The notes beneath the pieces were generated by a model. That model was not told the DNA's origin. It saw only the letters and a list, made by a program, of their open reading frames with translations, and did no database searches. Made by a program: the position numbers and the translations under genes. From Bradyrhizobium sp. 200 (GTDB lineage: Bacteria > Pseudomonadota > Alphaproteobacteria > Rhizobiales > Xanthobacteraceae): 64,000 nucleotides of DNA. How positions within the stretch are numbered: position 1 is the first letter of the stretch; every line of letters begins with the position of its first letter. The stretch covers positions 186,001-250,000 of the forward strand of contig NZ_CP064689.1 of NCBI RefSeq assembly GCF_023100945.1, in the 5' to 3' direction. Of the stretch, positions 17,494 to 29,478 are shown one piece after another.

Positions 17494-18678
17494 ATGCTGT
17501 CGACCGACCCCACCTCGTTCCGCGCACAGTATCAGGCGCTGGTTTCCTCCGGCGCGATCGAAGCCGATCCTGCGCAGGCCGACGCCGCCGAGGCGTTCGC
17601 CGCGCTCGAGGAAAGGCTGTCGAGTTACAAGCCGGCGCGCAAGCTAAGTCTGCTTGGCCGGCTTTTCGGCGACAAGAGCGAGCCGCCGCCGCGGGGGCTC
17701 TACGTTCATGGCGAGGTCGGCCGCGGCAAGACGATGCTGATGGACCTGTTCTTTCAGCACTCACCGGTCCAGCACAAGCGCCGCGCCCATTTCCACGAAT
17801 TCATGGCCGAGGCGCATGAGAAGATCTACGCCTATCGGCAGAACATCGCGCGCGGCGAAATCGCAGACGGCGACGTGATCGAGCTGACGGCGAATGCGAT
17901 CTTCGACGAGGCCTGGCTGCTGTGCTTCGACGAATTCCACGTCACCGACATCGCCGACGCCATGATCCTCGGCCGGCTGTTCTCAAAACTGTTTGAACTC
18001 GGCACGGTGGTGGTGGCGACCTCGAACGTCGCGCCCGAGGACCTCTACAAAGGCGGCCTCAACCGCGCGCTGTTCCTGCCTTTCATCACGCAGATCGAAG
18101 ATCGCATGGACGTGCTGCGGCTCGATGCGCGCACGGATTTCCGGCTGGAAAAGCTTGCCGGCGTGAAAATGTGGCTGGTGCCGCCGGACGATGAAGCTGG
18201 CGCCGCGCTCGACCGCGCCTGGCGCAGGATGACCGGCAATGCGCCGTGCAAGCCGCGCGACATTGCGATCAAGGGCCGCATTCTGCGCGTGCCCTGTTCG
18301 GCGCATGGCGTTGCGCGATTTTCCTTTGCCGATATCTGCGAAAAGCCGCTGGCCGCATCGGATTACCTGCGGCTCGCGCACGACTATCACACCATCCTGA
18401 TCGACCGCATTCCTGTCATGGATTACCCCGAGCGCAACGCCGCCAAGCGATTCATCTCGCTGATCGATACGCTCTATGACAATGCCGTGAAGCTGATGGC
18501 CTCGGCCGAGGCCGATCCGGTGTCGCTGTATCTGGCGACCGATGGTGTCGAGGCCAACGAGTTCAAGCGGACCTCGTCACGGCTGATCGAAATGAGCTCG
18601 GAATCCTACCTGGCCTTGCCACATGGCCGGAAGGATTCCGCGGCGAGCGGGTCGAGTACGGGGCTGGTGGAGACCTGA
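17494..18678 (+). CDS. zapE: Cell division protein ZapE (AFG1-like ATPase)
   Basis: A 394-aa AFG1/ZapE P-loop ATPase. Walker A is GEVGRGKTMLMD (about residues 73-84), Walker B LLCFDEFHVTD (about 143-153), and a sensor-like ATSNVAPEDLYKGGL follows. ZapE associates with the FtsZ ring in E. coli; mitochondrial AFG1 aids respiratory-complex quality control. The C-terminal 20 residues are Ser/Gly-rich. It lies directly upstream of mdh, separated by a palindromic repeat. Confidence 0.93.
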   Translation: MLSTDPTSFRAQYQALVSSGAIEADPAQADAAEAFAALEERLSSYKPARKLSLLGRLFGDKSEPPPRGLYVHGEVGRGKTMLMDLFFQHSPVQHKRRAHFHEFMAEAHEKIYAYRQNIARGEIADGDVIELTANAIFDEAWLLCFDEFHVTDIADAMILGRLFSKLFELGTVVVATSNVAPEDLYKGGLNRALFLPFITQIEDRMDVLRLDARTDFRLEKLAGVKMWLVPPDDEAGAALDRAWRRMTGNAPCKPRDIAIKGRILRVPCSAHGVARFSFADICEKPLAASDYLRLAHDYHTILIDRIPVMDYPERNAAKRFISLIDTLYDNAVKLMASAEADPVSLYLATDGVEANEFKRTSSRLIEMSSESYLALPHGRKDSAASGSSTGLVET

Positions 18679-18683
18679 CGGCA

Positions 18684-18732
18684 ACAGCCGTCATTCCCGG
18701 TTCGATGCTGCGCATCGCCCCGGAATGGCTGT
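18684..18732. repeat. Palindromic element between zapE and mdh
   Basis: Nested inverted pairs ACAGCC/GGCTGT, CATTCC/GGAATG and GATGC/GCATC. It is about 49 bp long, starts five bases after the zapE stop and could serve as its terminator. Confidence 0.65.
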
Positions 18733-18816
18733 GCTCCCTGGCATACCTGACCGAAATCGAGGCAGCGTCTAGAATCGGGCACGCTCCGGCTTGAACCCGT
18801 CATTCGAAAGGGATAA

Positions 18817-19830
<1,014 letters not shown>

Positions 19831-19840
19831 TTTTGCTCAA

Positions 19841-19870
19841 CTTTCGCCCCTTTGCGGGGCGAAAGCACTT
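19841..19870 (+). terminator. Rho-independent terminator after mdh
   Basis: CTTTCGCCCC-TTTGC-GGGGCGAAAG is a 10-bp perfect stem, followed by CACTTTTC, starting 11 bp after the mdh stop. It separates mdh from the suc genes at the transcript level, at least in part. Confidence 0.82.
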
Positions 19871-19888
19871 TTCAGGGTTGCAGTTTTA

Positions 19889-19914
19889 TTGGTATATGGT
19901 ATGCCAACTACCAA
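19889..19914. promoter_or_regulatory. Candidate operator upstream of sucC
   Basis: TTGGTATATGGTATGCCAAC and the following TACCAA contain overlapping inverted TTGG/CCAA and TGGTAT/TACCA half-sites in an AT-rich island between the mdh terminator and sucC. The symmetry resembles GntR-type operators, but no regulator gene is nearby to support this. Confidence 0.35.
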
Positions 19915-19963
19915 TGCCGGTGAACTGTAGAATTCGCCGCTACGGGTTTTGGGGAGCGTCCAG

Positions 19964-21160
<1,197 letters not shown>

Positions 21161-21162
21161 CG

Positions 21163-21639
21163 ATGGCTGACCATCTCGCCGCACCGACACCGCTGGAAGA
21201 ACACCGCCGGCTCGCGGTCTTTGCGGGCGAATGGGCGGGCGAAGAAATGGTTTATCCGTCGCGCTGGACCGAGGGCGGTCCGGCGACCTCGCATGTGGTC
21301 GCGCGCATGGATCTCAACGGCTTCTATCTGATCCAGGACACCCGTCAGATGCGGGACGGCAAGGAGACCTTCGCCACCCACGGCGTGTTCACCTACGACC
21401 GCGACGACCGGACCTACAAATTGTTCTGGCACGATTCGCTCGGTTACTATTCGCCGGCGCCGGCCTCGGGTGGCTGGGCCGCGAACTCGCTGATCCTCGT
21501 CCGCGGTTCGCTGCGCGGCAATGCGCGCCACGTCTATGAAGTCGTCGACAACGACAACTACACCATGAAAATCCAGTTCTCGCCCGACGCCGAAGGATGG
21601 GCCGACGTGCTCACCGGCGTTTACCGGCGGATTCATTAA
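21163..21639 (+). CDS. DUF1579-like protein inside the suc operon
   Basis: A 158-aa cytoplasmic protein with [17 protein letters not shown] near the start and [19 protein letters not shown] in the middle, and no signal peptide. The pattern (EH..L....G.W.G...) fits DUF1579, a lipocalin-like beta-barrel family of unknown function. It starts two bases after the sucC stop, with GGAGG lying in the sucC 3' end, and 40 bp before sucD. It should therefore be co-translated with succinyl-CoA synthetase. A link to CoA esters or acyl ligands is possible but is inference only. Confidence 0.8.
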   Translation: MADHLAAPTPLEEHRRLAVFAGEWAGEEMVYPSRWTEGGPATSHVVARMDLNGFYLIQDTRQMRDGKETFATHGVFTYDRDDRTYKLFWHDSLGYYSPAPASGGWAANSLILVRGSLRGNARHVYEVVDNDNYTMKIQFSPDAEGWADVLTGVYRRIH

Positions 21640-21679
21640 ACAACCTCAGTCCCGATCATCCACGAAAGCGTCATCAACC

Positions 21680-22564
21680 ATGTCCGTTCTGATCGACAAA
21701 AACACCAAAGTCATCTGCCAGGGTTTTACCGGCAAGAACGGCACGTTCCATTCGGAAGCCGCGATCGCTTACGGCACCAAGATGGTCGGCGGCACCTCGC
21801 CGGGTAAGGGCGGTTCGAAGCATCTGAATCTGCCGGTCTTCGATACCGTCGCCGAGGCGCGGGAGAAGACCGGCGCTGACGCTAGCGTGATCTACGTGCC
21901 GCCGCCGGGCGCGGCGGATGCGATCTGCGAAGCGATCGATGCGGAGATCCCGCTGATCGTCTGCATTACCGAGGGCATTCCGGTGCTCGACATGGTGCGC
22001 GTCAAACGCTCCCTGTCCGGATCGAAATCGCGCCTGATCGGGCCGAACTGCCCGGGCGTGATGACCGCGGGCGAGTGCAAGATCGGCATCATGCCGGCCA
22101 ACATCTTCAAGCCCGGCAGCGTCGGGATCGTTTCCCGTTCAGGCACGTTGACCTATGAAGCCGTGTTCCAGACCACCCAGGAGGGCCTCGGCCAGACCAC
22201 TGCGGTCGGCATCGGCGGCGATCCGGTCAAGGGCACCGAATTCATCGACGTGCTGGAGATGTTCTTAGGTGACCCCAAGACCACCTCGATCATCATGATC
22301 GGTGAAATCGGCGGTTCCGCCGAGGAAGACGCCGCCCAGTTCATCAAGGACGAGGCCAAGCGCGGTCGCAAGAAGCCGATGGTCGGCTTCATCGCCGGTG
22401 TCACCGCCCCTCCCGGCCGCCGCATGGGCCACGCCGGCGCCATCATTTCCGGCGGCAAGGGCGACGCCGGATCCAAGACGGCGGCCATGGAAGCGGCCGG
22501 AATTACGGTCTCCCCGTCGCCGGCACGGCTCGGACATACCCTTGTCGAAAAGTTGAAATCCTAA
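21680..22564 (+). CDS. sucD: Succinate-CoA ligase, alpha subunit
   Basis: A 294-aa CoA-binding subunit. It has the N-terminal CoA-binding Rossmann domain ([20 protein letters not shown]), [19 protein letters not shown], and the phospho-histidine loop [14 protein letters not shown] near residue 251. It partners SucC, although the DUF1579 gene sits between the two. The ATG at 21680 gives [15 protein letters not shown], standard for the family. Confidence 0.97.
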   Translation: MSVLIDKNTKVICQGFTGKNGTFHSEAAIAYGTKMVGGTSPGKGGSKHLNLPVFDTVAEAREKTGADASVIYVPPPGAADAICEAIDAEIPLIVCITEGIPVLDMVRVKRSLSGSKSRLIGPNCPGVMTAGECKIGIMPANIFKPGSVGIVSRSGTLTYEAVFQTTQEGLGQTTAVGIGGDPVKGTEFIDVLEMFLGDPKTTSIIMIGEIGGSAEEDAAQFIKDEAKRGRKKPMVGFIAGVTAPPGRRMGHAGAIISGGKGDAGSKTAAMEAAGITVSPSPARLGHTLVEKLKS

Positions 22565-22631
22565 TTCAATTCTTGGTTCTTTTCGGGGCGAAGTTTCGCA
22601 CTAAATAGGGTAAAGGGTACTTTATCCCGCT

Positions 22632-22648
22632 GATCCGGTTTCCGGATC
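22632..22648 (+). other. Perfect hairpin in the sucD-sucA gap
   Basis: GATCCGG-TTT-CCGGATC, a 7-bp stem with a three-base loop, 52 bp before sucA. With no U-tract after it, it is more likely an mRNA processing or stability element than a terminator. Confidence 0.45.
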
Positions 22649-22699
22649 GGGCGATGCGCCGTCTTCTACGCGCAAACCGAAAATCACCAGGACGCCACC

Positions 22700-25657
22700 A
22701 TGTCTCGCCAGGACGCGAACGCAGCATTTGCCCTCTCTTCATTTTTGCAGGGCACCAACGCCACCTACATCGACGACCTCTACGCCCGCTACGAGCAGGA
22801 CCCCGCCTCGGTCGACACCGAATGGCAGGAGTTCTTCAAGAGCCTGAAAGACACCCCGGCCGACGTCCAGAAGAACGCCGAGGGCCCGTCCTGGGGCCGT
22901 GACAACTGGCCGCTCACGCCGCGCGACGAACTGACCTCGGCGCTGGACGGTAACTGGATCACCGTCGAGAAGGCCGTTGGCGCCAAGCTAACCGTCAAGG
23001 CGCAGGCCAAGGGCGCTGAGCTGTCGGCCGCCGACGTCAACCAGGCGACGCGCGATTCGGTCCGCGCCCTGATGCTGATCCGCGCCTATCGCATCCGCGG
23101 CCATTTCTACGCCAAGCTCGATCCGCTCGGCATCGAGGCGCCGCGCGACCGCGAAGAACTCGATCCGCGCACCTACGGCTTCACCGACGCCGATTTCGAC
23201 CGCAAGATCTTCCTCGATCACGTGCTCGGCCTCGAATACGGCACGCTGCGCGAAATCGTCGCGATCTGCGAGCGCACCTACTGCCAGACGCTCGGCGTCG
23301 AGTTCATGCACATCACCAACGCCGCGCAGAAGGCCTGGATCCAGGAGCGCATCGAGGGTCCGGACAAGGAAATCAGTTTCACGCGCGAGGGGCGCCGCGC
23401 GATCCTCAACAAGCTGGTCGAAGCCGAGGGCTTTGAAAAGTTCTGCGATCTGAAGTTCACCGGCACCAAGCGCTTCGGTCTCGACGGCGCTGAATCGCTG
23501 ATTCCCGCGCTCGAGCAGATCATCAAGCGCGGCGGCAATCTCGGCGTGAAGGAAATCGTGCTCGGCATGCCGCATCGCGGCCGCCTCAACGTGCTGACGC
23601 AGGTGATGGGCAAGCCGCACCGCGCGCTGTTCCATGAATTCAAGGGCGGCTCCGCCAACCCGGACGCCGTCGAAGGCTCCGGCGACGTCAAGTACCATCT
23701 CGGCGCGTCATCCGACCGCGAGTTCGACGGCAACAGGATCCATCTGTCGCTGACCGCCAACCCGTCGCATCTGGAAATCGTCGATCCCGTCGTGCTCGGC
23801 AAGGTGCGGGCCAAGCAGGACCAGCACGGCGATCCGCCGGACATGCGCATTTCCGTGCTGCCGATGCTGATGCATGGCGATGCGGCGTTCGCAGGCCAGG
23901 GCGTGGTGGCTGAATGCTTCAGCCTGTCCGACCTGAAGGGTTATCGCACCGGCGGCTCGCTGCATTTCATCGTCAACAACCAGATCGGCTTCACCACCTA
24001 TCCGCGCTACTCGCGTTCCTCGCCCTATCCGTCGGACGTCGCCAAGATGATCGATGCGCCGATCTTCCACGTGAACGGCGACGATCCGGAAGCGGTGGTG
24101 TTCGCGGCCAAGGTCGCGATCGAGTTCCGGCAGAAGTTCCACAAGCCGGTCGTGATCGACATGTTCTGCTATCGCCGGCACGGTCACAACGAGGGCGACG
24201 AGCCGGCATTCACCCAGCCGGTGATGTACAAGCGTATCGCTTCCCATCCCTCCACGCTGGAAATCTATGCCAGGCGGCTGATCGCCGACGGCGTGATGAC
24301 CGAGGGCGAAGTCGACAAGGCGAAGGCCGACTGGCGCGCGCGGCTGGATGCCGAGCTCGAGGCCGGCTCCGGCTACAAGCCCAACAAGGCCGACTGGCTC
24401 GACGGCAAGTGGGCGGGCTTCAAGTCCGCCGATCAGGAAGAGGAGGCCCGCCGCGGCGTCACCGGCGTCGACGTCAATATCCTGAAGGATATCGGGCGCA
24501 AGATCACCAAGGTGCCGGACGGCTTCCGGGTTCACCGCACCATTCAGCGCTTCCTGGAAAACCGCGCCAAGGCCATCGACAACGGCGCCGGCATCGACTG
24601 GGCGACCGGCGAGGCGCTGGCGTTCTGCACGCTGCTGCAGGAAGGCCGCCACGTCCGGCTGTCGGGACAGGACAGCGAGCGCGGCACGTTTTCGCAGCGC
24701 CATTCGGTGCTGATCGACCAGGAAGACGAGAGCCGCTACACGCCGTTCAATCATCTCGGCAGCGACCAGGGCCATTACGAGGTCATCAATTCGCTGCTGT
24801 CGGAAGAGGCTGTACTCGGCTTCGAGTACGGCTACTCGCTGGCCGAGCCGAAGGCGTTGGCGATGTGGGAAGCGCAGTTCGGCGACTTCGCCAACGGCGC
24901 GCAGGTGCTGTTCGACCAGTTCATCTCGTCGGGCGAGCGCAAATGGCTGCGCATGTCCGGCCTCGTCTGTTTGCTGCCGCATGGCTATGAAGGGCAGGGG
25001 CCGGAGCATTCCTCGGCGCGGCTCGAGCGTTTCCTGCAGATGTGCGCCGAAGACAACATGCAGGTGGTGTATCCCACCACGCCGGCGAATTACTTCCACG
25101 TGTTGCGCCGCCAGTTGCATCGCGAGATCCGTAAGCCGCTGATCATGATGACGCCGAAGTCGCTGTTGCGGCACAAGCGCGCGGTCTCGCGGCTCGACGA
25201 ATTGGGGGCGGATACCACCTTCCACCGCATCCTGTACGATGACGCGCAGATGCTGCCCGACGAGAAGGTCAAGCTGGTGACGGATGAGAAGATCCGTCGT
25301 GTCGTGCTGTGCTCGGGCAAGGTCTATTACGATCTCTACGAGGAGCGTGAAAAGCGCGGCATCGACGACATCTACATCCTGCGCGTCGAGCAGCTCTATC
25401 CGGTGCCGCTGAAGGCGCTGGTGCAGGAACTCGGCCGCTTCAAGAACGCCGAAGTGGTCTGGTGCCAGGAAGAACCGCGCAACATGGGTGCATGGCACTT
25501 CATCGAGCCCTATCTCGAATGGGTGCTGAACCAGATCCATGCGCCGAACCGGCGGCCGCGTTACGCGGGCCGTGCGGCGTCGGCGGCAACCGCCACCGGT
25601 TTGATGTCGAAGCATCTGGCACAGCTCAAGGCGATGCTGGATGAGGCGCTGAACTAA
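22700..25657 (+). CDS. sucA: 2-oxoglutarate dehydrogenase E1 component
   Basis: A 985-aa thiamine-diphosphate enzyme, E1 of the 2-oxoglutarate dehydrogenase complex. The N-terminal peripheral helix contains YIDDLYARYEQDP, followed by MPHRGRLNVL, GDAAFAGQGVVAE and NNQIGFTT (ThDP-binding region), and the C-terminal transketolase-like domain with GYEGQGPEHSSARLERFLQ. It decarboxylates 2-oxoglutarate and passes the succinyl group to SucB. Length is normal for alphaproteobacteria. The ATG at 22700 follows a 135-bp gap after sucD. Confidence 0.97.
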   Translation: MSRQDANAAFALSSFLQGTNATYIDDLYARYEQDPASVDTEWQEFFKSLKDTPADVQKNAEGPSWGRDNWPLTPRDELTSALDGNWITVEKAVGAKLTVKAQAKGAELSAADVNQATRDSVRALMLIRAYRIRGHFYAKLDPLGIEAPRDREELDPRTYGFTDADFDRKIFLDHVLGLEYGTLREIVAICERTYCQTLGVEFMHITNAAQKAWIQERIEGPDKEISFTREGRRAILNKLVEAEGFEKFCDLKFTGTKRFGLDGAESLIPALEQIIKRGGNLGVKEIVLGMPHRGRLNVLTQVMGKPHRALFHEFKGGSANPDAVEGSGDVKYHLGASSDREFDGNRIHLSLTANPSHLEIVDPVVLGKVRAKQDQHGDPPDMRISVLPMLMHGDAAFAGQGVVAECFSLSDLKGYRTGGSLHFIVNNQIGFTTYPRYSRSSPYPSDVAKMIDAPIFHVNGDDPEAVVFAAKVAIEFRQKFHKPVVIDMFCYRRHGHNEGDEPAFTQPVMYKRIASHPSTLEIYARRLIADGVMTEGEVDKAKADWRARLDAELEAGSGYKPNKADWLDGKWAGFKSADQEEEARRGVTGVDVNILKDIGRKITKVPDGFRVHRTIQRFLENRAKAIDNGAGIDWATGEALAFCTLLQEGRHVRLSGQDSERGTFSQRHSVLIDQEDESRYTPFNHLGSDQGHYEVINSLLSEEAVLGFEYGYSLAEPKALAMWEAQFGDFANGAQVLFDQFISSGERKWLRMSGLVCLLPHGYEGQGPEHSSARLERFLQMCAEDNMQVVYPTTPANYFHVLRRQLHREIRKPLIMMTPKSLLRHKRAVSRLDELGADTTFHRILYDDAQMLPDEKVKLVTDEKIRRVVLCSGKVYYDLYEEREKRGIDDIYILRVEQLYPVPLKALVQELGRFKNAEVVWCQEEPRNMGAWHFIEPYLEWVLNQIHAPNRRPRYAGRAASAATATGLMSKHLAQLKAMLDEALN

Positions 25658-25667
25658 TTGTCATTCG

Positions 25668-25783
25668 TCATGCTCCGCCTTGTGCGCAATTGCGCACTGG
25701 GGCGGGGCATCCAGTATCCGGCACCGTTAGAACTAGATCATGACCGTCACGGCATACTGGATCGCCCGCCTTCGCGGGCGGTG
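25668..25783. repeat. Interspersed palindromic repeat, family A copy 2
   Basis: Same organisation as the copy at 267-363: outer GTCATGCTCCGCC ... GGGCGGTGAC, inner CCAGTAT/ATACTGG, plus an internal GTGCGCAATTGCGCAC palindrome. It fills most of the 173-bp gap between sucA and sucB. Confidence 0.8.
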
Positions 25784-25830
25784 ACCACTTTGGAACTGAT
25801 GACGCTTTAGGTTACTGAGGAAACCATACC

Positions 25831-27075
25831 ATGACTGAAATTCGTGTTCCGACGCTCGGCGAGTCCGTGACGGAAGCCACCATCGGCCGCTGGTTCAAGA
25901 AAGCCGGCGAAGCGGTTGCGGTGGATGAGCCGTTGGTCGAGCTTGAGACCGACAAGGTCACCATCGAAGTGCCGGCGCCGTCAGCCGGTGTGCTCGGCGA
26001 GATCGCGGCCAAGGACGGCGAGACCGTCGCCGTCGGCGCGCTGCTCGGGCAGATCAATGACGGCGCAGCCGGCGGCGCCAAGCCGGCCGCGGCCGCGCCC
26101 GCCAAGGCCGCCGCCCCGGCTGCAGCGCCCGCCGCGGCGCCTGCTGCGGCCCCGCCGAAGGCTGCGGCATCCGATGCGCCAATGGCGCCGTCGGTTCGAA
26201 AACTCTCCACTGAGAGCGGCATCGATGCCGCGACCGTTCCCGGCTCCGGCAAGGATGGCCGCGTCACCAAGGGCGACATGCTGGCGGCGATCGAGAAGGC
26301 GGCTTCCGCGCCGACGCCGGTCAATCAGCCGGCCGCATCCGTGCAGGTGCGCGCGCCGTCTCCGGCTGACGATGCCGCGCGTGAAGAACGCGTGAAGATG
26401 ACGCGGCTGCGCCAGACCATCGCGCGGCGGCTGAAGGACGTGCAGAACACGGCCGCAATGTTGACGACCTTCAACGAGGTCGACATGACGCACATCATGG
26501 CGATGCGTGCGCAGTACAAGGATGTGTTCGAGAAGAAGCATGGCTCGAAGCTCGGCTTCATGGGCTTCTTCACCAAGGCCGTCGTGCAGGCGCTGAAGGA
26601 CATCCCGGCCGTCAATGCCGAGATCGACGGCACGGACCTGATCTACAAGAACTACTACCACATCGGCGTTGCCGTAGGCACCGACAAGGGCCTAGTCGTG
26701 CCCGTGGTGCGCGACTGCGACCACAAGTCGATCTCCGACATCGAGAAGTCGATCGCCGATTTCGGCCGCCGTGCCCGTGATGGCCAGCTCAAGATCGACG
26801 AGATGCAGGGCGGCACCTTCACCATCACCAATGGCGGCATCTATGGTTCGCTGATGTCGACGCCGATCCTGAACGCGCCGCAGTCCGGCATCCTCGGCAT
26901 GCACAAGATCCAGGAGCGGCCGATGGTGGTCGCCGGCAAGGTCGAGGTCCGCCCGATGATGTATCTGGCGCTGTCCTACGATCACCGCGTGATCGACGGC
27001 AAGGAAGCGGTGACGTTCCTGGTCCGCGTCAAGGAGAGCCTGGAAGACCCGGCGCGGCTGGTGCTGGATCTCTAA
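25831..27075 (+). CDS. sucB: 2-oxoglutarate dehydrogenase E2, dihydrolipoyl succinyltransferase
   Basis: A 414-aa three-domain E2. The lipoyl domain (residues 1-75) has its lysine in [12 protein letters not shown]; an Ala/Pro-rich swinging linker follows (about 80-118), then the peripheral-subunit binding domain ([20 protein letters not shown]) and the catalytic core ending in [12 protein letters not shown] with the active-site His and Asp. It transfers succinyl from E1 to CoA. It lies 173 bp after sucA, with a palindromic repeat in between. Confidence 0.97.
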   Translation: MTEIRVPTLGESVTEATIGRWFKKAGEAVAVDEPLVELETDKVTIEVPAPSAGVLGEIAAKDGETVAVGALLGQINDGAAGGAKPAAAAPAKAAAPAAAPAAAPAAAPPKAAASDAPMAPSVRKLSTESGIDAATVPGSGKDGRVTKGDMLAAIEKAASAPTPVNQPAASVQVRAPSPADDAAREERVKMTRLRQTIARRLKDVQNTAAMLTTFNEVDMTHIMAMRAQYKDVFEKKHGSKLGFMGFFTKAVVQALKDIPAVNAEIDGTDLIYKNYYHIGVAVGTDKGLVVPVVRDCDHKSISDIEKSIADFGRRARDGQLKIDEMQGGTFTITNGGIYGSLMSTPILNAPQSGILGMHKIQERPMVVAGKVEVRPMMYLALSYDHRVIDGKEAVTFLVRVKESLEDPARLVLDL

Positions 27076-27156
27076 GAATCGGGTCTCGCGGCGTCGGCGT
27101 TCGAGACCTGCGCCCGCGAGCCATGGATCGATGTGCGTTGATTTGTGGGGGCTGAT

Positions 27157-27903
27157 GTGACGGACAAGGTTGTTGTGATCACCGGCGGAAGCCGCGGCAT
27201 CGGCCGCGCCACCGCTCTCGCTGCCGCCGCGCGCGGCTTCCGCGTCGTGGTCGGCTACGCCAGCAATGAGGCCGCGGCAAAGGAAGTCGTCGCGCAGATC
27301 GAGCGCAAGAACGGCAAGGCTGTTGCGGTGAAATGCGATGTCGGCAGCGAGGCCGACATTCTTGCGCTGTTCAAGGCTGCCGACGAATTCGGAACGCTAG
27401 GCGCGCTCGTCAACAATGCCGGCATCGTCGGGCCGTCGGCGCGGGTCGAGGACATGTCGGCCGAACGCATCCAGCGCATGATGGCGGTCAACGTCACCGG
27501 CAGCATCCTGTGCGCGCGTGAAGCCGTGAAGCGGATGTCGACCCGCAACGGCGGCGAGGGCGGCGTCATCGTCAATCTTTCCTCGGTCGCGGCGAAACTC
27601 GGTTCACCCAACACGTATGTTGATTACGCGGCTTCGAAGGGCGCGGTGGATTCCTTCACCGTGGGCCTTGGTTACGAAGTCGCCGGCGAGGGCATCCGCG
27701 TCGCTGCGATCCGGCCCGGGCTGATCGATACCGAGATTCATGCCAGCGGCGGCGAGCCTGATCGTGCGCAACGGCTCGCGCATATGGTGCCGATGAAGCG
27801 CGTCGGCACCGCGGATGAAATCGCCAACGCCATCGTCTGGCTGATCTCGGACGAGGCTTCCTATGTCACCAGCGCCATCCTTGATGTCTCGGGTGGACGG
27901 TAA
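27157..27903 (+). CDS. SDR-family oxidoreductase in the suc operon
   Basis: A 248-aa classical short-chain dehydrogenase. It has TGGSRGIG (cofactor-binding GXXXGXG), NNAG, the catalytic Ser in NLSSVAA, and YXXXK as YAASK (near residue 157). The residues after the first beta strand suggest NADP preference but do not prove it. Substrate unknown. GTG 27157 is chosen as start because GGGGG lies 7-12 bases upstream; GTG 27145 is a weaker alternative. It sits between sucB and lpdA, spaced 34 bp from lpdA. Confidence 0.88.
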   Translation: MTDKVVVITGGSRGIGRATALAAAARGFRVVVGYASNEAAAKEVVAQIERKNGKAVAVKCDVGSEADILALFKAADEFGTLGALVNNAGIVGPSARVEDMSAERIQRMMAVNVTGSILCAREAVKRMSTRNGGEGGVIVNLSSVAAKLGSPNTYVDYAASKGAVDSFTVGLGYEVAGEGIRVAAIRPGLIDTEIHASGGEPDRAQRLAHMVPMKRVGTADEIANAIVWLISDEASYVTSAILDVSGGR

Positions 27904-27937
27904 TACCTGACACGTTTCTCAGCTACAGGACTTCATC

Positions 27938-29341
27938 ATGGCTTCCTACGATCTCGTCGTCATCGGCACCGGCCCGGGCGGATATGTTTGCGCGGTGCGC
28001 GCGGCGCAACTCGGCATGAAGGTCGCCGTGATCGAGAAGAACCCGACGCTGGGCGGCACCTGCCTCAATGTCGGCTGCATGCCGTCGAAGGCGCTGCTGC
28101 ATGCCTCCGAAATGTTCGAGGAGGCGGCGCATTCCTTTGCCAAGATGGGCGTCAGCGTCTCCGCGCCAAAACTCGATTTGCCCTCGATGATGAACTTCAA
28201 GCAGCAGGGCATCGACGGCAACGTCAAGGGCGTCGAGTTCCTGATGAAGAAGAACAAGATCGACGTCATCAATGGCAAGGGCAAGATCCTCGGCGCGGGC
28301 AAGGTCGAGGTCACGGGCAGTGACGGCAAGGCGCAGACGGTCGAGACCAAGAACATCGTCATCGCCACCGGCTCCGATATCGCGCGGCTGAAGGGCATCG
28401 AGATCGACGAGAAGCGCGTGGTGTCGTCGACCGGCGCGCTATCGCTAGCGAAAGTGCCGGAGAAGCTTCTGATCATCGGCGCGGGGGTGATCGGGCTCGA
28501 GCTTGGCTCGGTCTGGAAACGGCTTGGCGCTGAGGTCATGGTGGTCGAATTCCTCGATCGCATCCTGCCGGGCATGGATGGCGAGGTTGCAAAGCAATTC
28601 CAGCGCATGCTCGAAAAGCAGGGCTTTGCGTTCAAGCTCGGCGCCAAGGTCACTGCCGTCGATACGTCGGGCAAGATGTTGAAGGCCAGGGTCGAACCGG
28701 CAGCCGGCGGACCGGTAGAGACGCTCGAAACCGATGTCGTTCTGGTTTGCATCGGCCGCGTGCCCTACACCGAAGGGCTCGGCTGCAAGGAAGCCGGCAT
28801 CGCGCTCGACAATCGCGGACGCGTGCAGATCGACGCGCATTTCTCGACCACCGTGAAGGGCGTCTATGCGATCGGCGACGTGGTGGCGGGGCCGATGCTC
28901 GCGCACAAGGCCGAGGACGAAGGTGTTGCCTGCGCCGAGATCATTGCGGGCCAGGCCGGCCACGTGAACTACGACGTTATTCCAGGCGTGGTGTATACCA
29001 CGCCGGAAGTGTCGTCGGTCGGCAAGACCGAGGAAGAACTGAAGCAGGCCGGCGTCGCCTACACCTCCGGCAAATTTCCGTTCACCGCCAATGGTCGCTC
29101 CAAGGTCAACCAGACCACTGACGGTTTCGTGAAGATTCTCGCCGATGCAAAGACCGACCGTGTGCTCGGCGTGCACATCGTCGGCCGCGAAGCCGGCGAA
29201 ATGATCCATGAAGCCTGCGTTCTGATGGAGTTTGGCGGCTCCGCCGAAGATCTGGCGCGCACGTGCCATGCCCATCCGACCCGCTCGGAAGCCATCAAGG
29301 AAGCCGCGCTTGCGGTCGGCAAACGCGCCATCCATATGTGA
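27938..29341 (+). CDS. lpdA: Dihydrolipoyl dehydrogenase (E3)
   Basis: A 467-aa FAD-dependent disulfide oxidoreductase. It has the FAD motif [15 protein letters not shown], the redox pair in [16 protein letters not shown] (about residues 39-54), the NAD motif [14 protein letters not shown], and the C-terminal active-site HAHPTRSEA. It reoxidises the lipoyl group of SucB. It is the last gene of the suc cluster and is followed by a hairpin at 29347-29364. Confidence 0.97.
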   Translation: MASYDLVVIGTGPGGYVCAVRAAQLGMKVAVIEKNPTLGGTCLNVGCMPSKALLHASEMFEEAAHSFAKMGVSVSAPKLDLPSMMNFKQQGIDGNVKGVEFLMKKNKIDVINGKGKILGAGKVEVTGSDGKAQTVETKNIVIATGSDIARLKGIEIDEKRVVSSTGALSLAKVPEKLLIIGAGVIGLELGSVWKRLGAEVMVVEFLDRILPGMDGEVAKQFQRMLEKQGFAFKLGAKVTAVDTSGKMLKARVEPAAGGPVETLETDVVLVCIGRVPYTEGLGCKEAGIALDNRGRVQIDAHFSTTVKGVYAIGDVVAGPMLAHKAEDEGVACAEIIAGQAGHVNYDVIPGVVYTTPEVSSVGKTEEELKQAGVAYTSGKFPFTANGRSKVNQTTDGFVKILADAKTDRVLGVHIVGREAGEMIHEACVLMEFGGSAEDLARTCHAHPTRSEAIKEAALAVGKRAIHM

Positions 29342-29346
29342 TCGGA

Positions 29347-29364
29347 ACCCGGTACATGCCGGGT
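29347..29364 (+). terminator. Weak hairpin after lpdA
   Basis: ACCCGG-TACATG-CCGGGT immediately follows the lpdA stop. There is no clear U-run, so it may only be a 3' stability hairpin. Confidence 0.35.
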
Positions 29365-29478
29365 AGAGCGTGATTGAAGAAGCGGGTATCCGCTTGCTCG
29401 ACGAGATCATGCTTTAAACAAAGAGATGGGGCGGAATGACGCTGGAATGAACGTCATTGCGCTCCAGAGACACAATAG

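Noticed and set aside
23708..25615. Long open frame (635 codons) on the minus strand
   Set aside because: It is a shadow of sucA: GC-rich codon bias keeps the opposite strand open. It encodes His/Asp/Arg-rich low-complexity sequence without a known domain.
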